The notes below the pieces were generated by a model that was not told the origin of the DNA, made no database searches, and saw only the letters and a list, made by a program, of their open reading frames with translations. 64,000 nt of DNA from Patella vulgata (lineage: Eukaryota > Mollusca > Gastropoda > Patellidae): assembly GCF_932274485.2 (NCBI RefSeq), contig NC_065879.2, positions 60,409,459 to 60,473,458 of the forward strand, read 5' to 3'. The position numbers and the translations under genes are program-made. Positions 58,250 through 64,000 of the stretch are shown here, piece by piece. Positions within the stretch are counted from its first letter, which is position 1. Each line of letters begins with the position of its first letter.

Positions 58250-61200
58250 TATTAATACAACACCTTGTTTATCGTTACTTGATAGTGGTTCGCAGGTATC
58301 TGTGATCGGATTTTCATTTTTAAACAACATCTTGAGGATACTTGTGTGCTTGAATCGTTAAACGATATAATTAAACTTGAAGGAGCAGGAGGTCATGAGT
58401 TACCATATTTAGGATGGACGCAAGCGGATGTGTGTGTACCATCAATTTCGGATACGCCATTAACCTGTATATTTTTAATTGTTCCGGATACCGATTTTCA
58501 TCATAGAATACCAGTTATTTTAGGTACTAATATTCTACAACCTTTTATGGATACAGCAAAGGAACGTCATGGAGTTAATTTTTGCAACTTGATTCAGCAA
58601 AATTCATGGAAACTAATATTTAAGTGTATGCAGATTCAACACAAAGCTAGTAAAGATAAATGTGATAACTGTGTTGGTATTGTTACATAGTAACAAGTCG
58701 AAAGTTTTAACGTGTTTTGTGAAGAGTAATATTTCATCTAAGTCGTGTAAAGCTTTGTGTCAATTTTCATCACAGTCAAATTTACCAGCTTCATTGGAAA
58801 TAGCCCCAATTCTTGTTAATTTTTTACCTGGTAACAGGGATTTATTATCTGTCACAGTATCGAATTTATCATCATATCCTGTGTTAATTCAACCCAGTGC
58901 TATTGTTTGTGAACTGACACCAGTTACCATTGTTGACCACCCGCGTCACTTAACTTCAGCGAGTATTCAATCCACTGTTCACGAAGAATCGACCATCTTG
59001 GATAAGATTGTATTAGCTGATGACACCATGACTCAAGCAGAACATCAAGCAGCTACAGATTTCATGAAGAAATGGTTACATTTATTTTCAAGTAGTGATA
59101 TTGATGTTGGGTGTACCAGTCTTGTGAAACATGCTATTAATTTAGATAACAACATACCTTTCAAGCAGAAACACCGTAGAATACCACCAGCTATGTATGA
59201 TGAAGTAAGAAATCACCTCCAAGACTTACTTAAAAGTGGAATCATCACGAAGTCTCATAGTCCTTGGTCCTCTAACATCGTTTGGTGTCGCAAGAAAGAT
59301 AATTCTCTTCGTATGTGTGTGGATTTCCGCCAACTAAACAGAAGAACCATCAAAGATGCTTACGCTTTACCACACATTGATGAAATTTTAGACAACTTAG
59401 TTGGTGCGAAGTATTTTTCAGTTTTGGACATGAAAAGTGGTTACCATCAAGTCGAACTAAAGTCAACTGATAAATGTAAGACAGCGTTCACCGTAGGTCC
59501 TCTTGGCTTTTACCAGTTCAACGGGATGCCCTTCGGATTGACAAACGCACTTCCAACTTACCAACGACTTATGGAGGAGTGTCTTGGTGATCTTCACCTA
59601 AAGATATGTATGATCTACTTAGACGATGTCATCATTTTTTCTGACTCCTATGAACAACATTTAGAACGATTACAGTTAGTTTTTCAACGGTTTGAAGAGT
59701 GGGGATTAAAGCTGGCACCCAAGAAATGCAAATTCTTTCAGACCAAGGTGAAATATTTGGGACATGTCGTTTCATCTGATGGAGTTCATACTGATCCTGA
59801 CAAAATCAATAAAGTTAAAGATTGGAAGACACCTACCAACATTGATGAGTTGAGAAGTTTTTTGGGATTTGCAGGTTACTATCGGCGATTTATTAAGAAC
59901 TTTTCAAAGATCGCACAACCACTGAACGAACTATTGATAGGAACCACTACTTCAAAAACCAGGGGGAGAAAAGGTAAAACAGAACAGCCAAACGTCTGGA
60001 AGTGGAAGACAGAACAAGAGCAAGCATTTGAACATCTGAAACAGGCCTTGATAACCACTCGAGTTCTTGCTTATCCAGATAGCACCAAGCCATACATTCT
60101 TCATGTAGACGCCAGTGGTGTTGGCTTGGGAGCCATACTGTATCAACATCAAGACGGTAAAGATCGGGTTATAGCTTACGCTAGTAGGAGTTTAGCACGG
60201 TCTGAGAAGAACTATCCAGCTCATAAATTGGAATTTTTGGCACTGAATTTGGCTATGGCTGACAAGTTTCATCATTATTTATTGGGAAACACCTGTACTG
60301 TTTTTACTGACAACAACCCACTAACATATGTTCTCACCTCTGCGAAATTAGACGCTACTGGACACAGATGGTTGGCTGCCTTGGAGAACTACACCTTTAG
60401 CATCAAATATCGACCTGGACGTCAGAACATCGACGCCGATTGCTTATCCAGGCTTACACTAGATCATCAAGAAGAAATTAACAGTATATCATCTGAGATT
60501 ATCAAAGCTTTACCATCATCATTATTGGACGACCGAGGTTTTGTTGAATGTTTAGCAACTCAAGTAGTTCCTGATTCATCTATACAGGATTTGTCATCTT
60601 CAGGCAGTTTTGTGGATTGGTCTAGGAAACAAAAGAGTGATTCCGTTATTGGTCCCATCTACACAGCAGTGACCAGACAGAGTAAACCAACTTTACCCCC
60701 ATCTTCAAGGGATGAAAGTGTTTACCTAAAGGAATTCAACAAGCTTATTCTCAAGAACGATGTGCTCTATAGAAAATCTACCGGCAATGATGGAGATATT
60801 CACCAGCTAGTCATACCAACATAAAGGTTGCCATGATGGTGTAGGCCACGGATGTCTACAGATGTCGATGAATATTTGAAGTCTTGCAAGAGATGCCGCA
60901 TGCGCAAGTCCTCCACCAATTCTCGAGTACCTCTAGTGAATATAACATCATCACAGCCTATGGAGATTCTTTGTATGGATTATTTGTGTTTAGAGGAGTG
61001 TAAAGGGAAATATTCGAACATTTTAGTCATCACCGATCATTTTACCAGGTATGCTCAGGCAATTGCAACCAGAAGCCGAGATGCCAAAACAACAGCAAGG
61101 ATCCTTTTCGACAATTTCATCGTCCATTATGGTTTTCCAAAAAGGATACACAGTGATCGAGGTGGAAGTTTTGAGTGCCGCATCATTCAAGAACTCTGCA

Positions 61201-62258
61201 AATTAACAGGTATGCGCAAGACCAGAACTACGCCATATCACCCAAGTGGAAATGGAATGTGTGAACGTTTCAACCGGACGTTATTAAACATGCTGGGAAC
61301 TTTGGAAGTAGAACAGAAATTAAACCGGAAACAATATCTGCCTTCCCTGGTACATGCCTACAACTGCACAGAGCATGACAGCACCCATTTTTCACCATTT
61401 CGCCTTATGTTTGGGAGGAAGCCACTTCCTGCTGTGGATGTTTTACTTGGCATCGTCAACGAATCTGAAATAACATCGTACAGAACCTACATGCAAGACC
61501 TGAAGAAGAGATTAGAATATTCCTATCAATTAGCTTCGGAAACCATCGGAAGATCTCAGCAACAACAAAAGAAGAACTATAATAGCAGAGCCACAGAGTC
61601 AGTATTAGAAGAAAATGATAGAGTACTAGTAAAGAAGTTAGTTTTTAAAGATGGACGCCACAAGATCGCGGATAAATTTGAAGAACAGGTTTACACGGTG
61701 ATACAACAACCCAATCCCGATATACCAGTCTATGAGGTGAAACGAGAAGATGGTGTTGGAAGAATTCGGATGCTTCATCGGAATAACCTTCTTCCAATTG
61801 GTTCCATTGCTTTCAATTTACCTGACTGTGCTGCACCAGTACCTAAACCAAGGAGGAAGACGGCTGTCATTCAGGAGCCGGAGGTAGAGTCGAGCGAAGA
61901 TGAGGATGATGTTGTGATTGTGGATCGGGGAAGACTTCATTCGCCGCCAGCTAGCCCCACGAGACAACATGGGGTGAGTGAGGATGTGGAAGAAACTCAT
62001 GGAAGTGACGTGGAACTCCAGTCCGATCATTCGCCTAGTTCAGAAGATGACTCCCCAGAACCTCCACGAAGATCAACAAGGAACAGGCAACTACCACAGA
62101 AATACCAAGGTGGGGACTACATCATGAACATTGCGCCTTCCGTGGTCATGAGTCCAGAAAACCTGTTTGTGTACCTGACTTCGGATGATTTCGTTAATTT
62201 ACCACCTGAACGAAGAAGAATCGTGTGCGAAGTTATAAGGACAATATGTGGGTTTTAG
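58250..62258 (+). mobile_element. Gypsy Pol region: protease, RT, RNase H, integrase
   Basis: The protease motif 'LLDSGSQVSVIG' lies near 58270. RT has 'FRQLNRRTIKDAYALPHIDE' and the catalytic 'YLDDVIIFSD' near 59620. RNase H has 'LHVDASGVGLGAILYQ' near 60100. Integrase has a Cys pair at 60885, 'DYLCLEE', 'HSDRGGSFE' and 'GMCERFNRTL', and an acidic, Pro-rich C-terminal tail ending at 62258. The order RT-RH-IN is that of Gypsy elements. Confidence 0.88.
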
Positions 62259-62346
62259 TTTTGAATATGCGAGTTTTAATCTAGTTTGATATTTTGGTTT
62301 TAGTTGTTTTAATTGTCGGGACGACATTACTTTTAGGAGGGGAGAA

Positions 62347-63056
62347 TGTGATAGTGTGGAATTTTGGTGTTTTAATTATATAATAGGTTTTAGTCTATAC
62401 TGCACTTCACTGACAGCAGCTTAATAAACAATAACAAACTTTCACTTTCATCTGATCTTTGAACCCTTATATTCATAGTCACTGGATGTTCAGCTTCTGG
62501 ACTGGTCTTTGTAACAACATCAGTGACTATCACCTCATCATCTCCTTGGATACTTTTCCTAACAAACCCAACTTCCTGGGTTACAGGGCTAACAATTAAA
62601 ATCAGTCTAACTTAGGAATTTGAATGTGTCAGATGTATAAGATTATCTTCAAATCTTAAACTTGTATTTGGCGCTCAAAGTTTTATAAGTTGTTCCAGTT
62701 ACTGAAGATTCTTTTGGTCAAGTCTTCATTGATCAAATTAAGGATACCTTCTAGCTGCTGGAGTGTTACATGGTTGTGTTGTTTCAACACAAAGATCTTT
62801 AAAACCCCTTCTAGGGTATGTTATTTTATATAGGTATTATCTAATATTATAGAAATTATTACTGTAAAGATATGAGTATAGAATTAAATATATAGTATAA
62901 TTATAATACAGTGTAATGTTTGATGTGTTTTAAAGTGTATAATATGTATTATAAATTAAATGTTGGTGATGTTAATTCTATGTATGTATATTTTTACAGG
63001 GTTTTTAATAAAGATTTAAACAGTCTCGTCTTTTGCTTGAATTAGACCCGGTTACA
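62347..63056 (+). repeat. 3' LTR of the Gypsy element
   Basis: 710 bp, preceded by a purine-rich tract 'AGGAGGGGAGAA' (62334-62346). It ends CCGGTTACA and is followed by the TACA duplication and the rest of the interrupted SINE. Confidence 0.93.
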
Positions 63057-63130
63057 TACACTACGGGACCTCGGTTTTGCGGCCCATCCGAACATCTATA
63101 GGTTGTCCCTTGTCAGGCCCTAATTTTAAG
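63057..63130 (-). repeat. Type II SINE, right flank of the Gypsy element
   Basis: 'TACACTACGGGACCTCGGTT' and 'GCCCATCCGAAC' followed by 'CCCTTGTCAGGCCC' continue the inverted SINE that stops at 54444. Confidence 0.8.
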
Positions 63131-63747
63131 TCTATATTCGGTGAAAAGAAGACGGAAAGGCCATCGTCTTGGAAAAATTACAGACACCATTGAAATATTA
63201 CCACATGCCAGTCTGAAAAAGACCGTAGTATTGTGTTGAGATATCAAACACCAAACCTTTTCTGGTTTATTTATTTATTTATAAAAAAGTAATATGACGT
63301 AAGCTGACCACGTGGTATTTGTAATGTTATGGTTGGATGGAGAAAGAGGTGTTGGGTCTGTGAATACAGACTAAGAGAGATTGGGCCAATTGAAGGTTAC
63401 GGCAATGTAATGTAATGGCTCAGTAAGTTCATACTGACAGTGTTTAAGACACTACGCGCTCGTTTAACGTGGGCTGCTTGACACTAATACAAATAACGGA
63501 ATGACATAGGACGGTTATTGACATCCTGGTTGTAAATTTATCAACAGTAGGGTCGAGTTTGTTGTTTTCTGTGATTACAAGATTACAATTTGAAGAAGGA
63601 TTCCTTTCTCTAAATGGTAGCGACTACGAAATGGTCAGGATGATGATAACGGCCAGTGGATTAATGTTTTTGTAACTAGTGTACGTGTCGTGTTTGTGAT
63701 AAGGATATATCATTATTTAGTTCGGGGTGGAATTTACAATAAGTACC
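63131..63747 (+). other. Probable upstream region or 5' UTR of a host gene
   Basis: No repeat family seen elsewhere in the window extends into this stretch, unlike most of the sequence before it. No TATA box or other element can be assigned with confidence. Confidence 0.35.
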
Positions 63748-63816
63748 ATGGATACGTCAGCAGGATCTAGTGTGGATAAAACAGATGAAAATGGAAATGC
63801 AGCTCATATAATCAGT
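63748..63816 (+). CDS. Candidate first coding exon of a host gene
   Basis: The ATG at 63748 sits in a strong initiation context, GTACCATGG. It opens exactly 23 codons (M-D-T-S-A-G-S-S-V-D-K-T-D-E-N-G-N-A-A-H-I-I-S) and runs into a perfect donor, AGT|GTAAGT, at phase 0. The hydrophilic, Ser/Asp-rich start looks like a disordered N-terminus. The remaining exons lie beyond the window, so the protein cannot be named. An ATG plus donor this good is uncommon by chance, but one exon without homology is not proof. Confidence 0.5.
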
Positions 63817-64000
63817 GTAAGTTCTGATATCAAACCTTTCTTGTTTCATTTCAAATTTTAGTTTATCATTTCAATATTTGAATTTTTATGGCTTCTTCTT
63901 GCATGAAAATTGTTGAAAACACAAATAGATTGAACTGGTTACTCTTTTTGCCTTTGTAGTGGTTGATTGTTCAGTTATATATATTTTATATATTAGTTTA
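63817..64000 (+). other. Start of the putative first intron
   Basis: It begins GTAAGTTCTG and is AT-rich to the window end, with stops in all three frames. No acceptor-exon pair is seen before the window closes. Confidence 0.4.

Larger units (their letters stand above)
54445..63056 (+). mobile_element. Gypsy-type LTR retrotransposon, young, near whole
   Basis: 8.6 kb with two 710-bp LTRs and a TACA direct repeat on either side (54441-54444 and 63057-63060). Parts: PBS just inside the left LTR, a long leader (55155-57227), Gag with a zinc knuckle, protease, RT, RNase H, integrase and a PPT at 62334-62346. All domains are present. The coding region lies in more than one frame, with about four breaks or frame changes, some of which may be the read-through such elements use. 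Three LTR differences in 710 bp by eye indicate a recent insertion. It lies inside an older SINE. Confidence 0.92.

Noticed and set aside
57653-58330. Minus-strand frames opposite the Gypsy Gag region
   Set aside because: Shadows of the Gag and Pol frames.

Overview
The window looks like AT-rich, intron-bearing animal DNA from a repeat-dense intergenic region, most likely of a marine invertebrate and probably a mollusc. Signs are tRNA-derived SINEs, an L1/Tx1-type LINE, a CR1/Jockey-group LINE, a Gypsy element with a PNMA-like Gag, a BEL/Pao fossil, a DIRS-like tyrosine-recombinase fossil, hAT-like and GGGCCC-ended non-autonomous DNA transposons, and long minisatellite arrays that end in transposon-like termini. 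The species is an inference. There are no operons, rRNA genes, tRNA genes or CRISPR arrays. Host coding evidence is thin: one decayed multi-exon gene (minus strand, 3718-5710) and one or two candidate first exons (63748-63816; weaker 20479-20517).

Bases 1-18742 are a large head-to-tail duplication. Copy 1 (about 5-7621) and copy 2 (7622-18742) are mostly near-identical. Copy 2 has gained a 5'-truncated LINE with an open RT frame (8057-11063) and a 2.3-kb terminal-inverted-repeat element (12411-14706). It has lost about 1.9 kb that in copy 1 holds most of the decayed gene. A SINE with an 11-bp target duplication sits in the last exon of that gene, and its remains are in both copies, so it predates the duplication.

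Bases 18743-31330 hold a 953-bp hAT-like element with an 8-bp target duplication, a 441-bp foldback with a 9-bp target duplication, an inverted pair of G-rich arrays (24650-26800), and two minisatellite blocks (27160-29860 and 29861-31330) that end in similar ...GTATAAAAA termini. An 844-bp GGGCCC-ended element is cleanly inserted in the first block.

Bases 31330-53130 are a nest. A BEL/Pao fossil (about 34439-39560, LTR-like sequence at 33845-34438 and again near 50206-50355) appears to be split by a DIRS-like fossil (about 39600-49650). The DIRS fossil carries several later insertions: a dispersed repeat, two MITE-like elements, a SINE, a CR1/Jockey-group LINE (44668-47255) and one copy of a roughly 1-kb repeat (47845-48850). 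A second, inverted copy of that repeat lies at 51349-53130, so the tyrosine-recombinase end of the DIRS fossil is enclosed by long inverted repeats. A 780-bp TIR element occurs twice in opposite orientation (32223-33002 and 35411-36192).

Bases 54445-63056 are a young Gypsy element with 710-bp LTRs that differ at three positions by eye, inserted in an older SINE with a TACA target duplication. The last kilobase holds a candidate first exon of a host gene that runs off the window.
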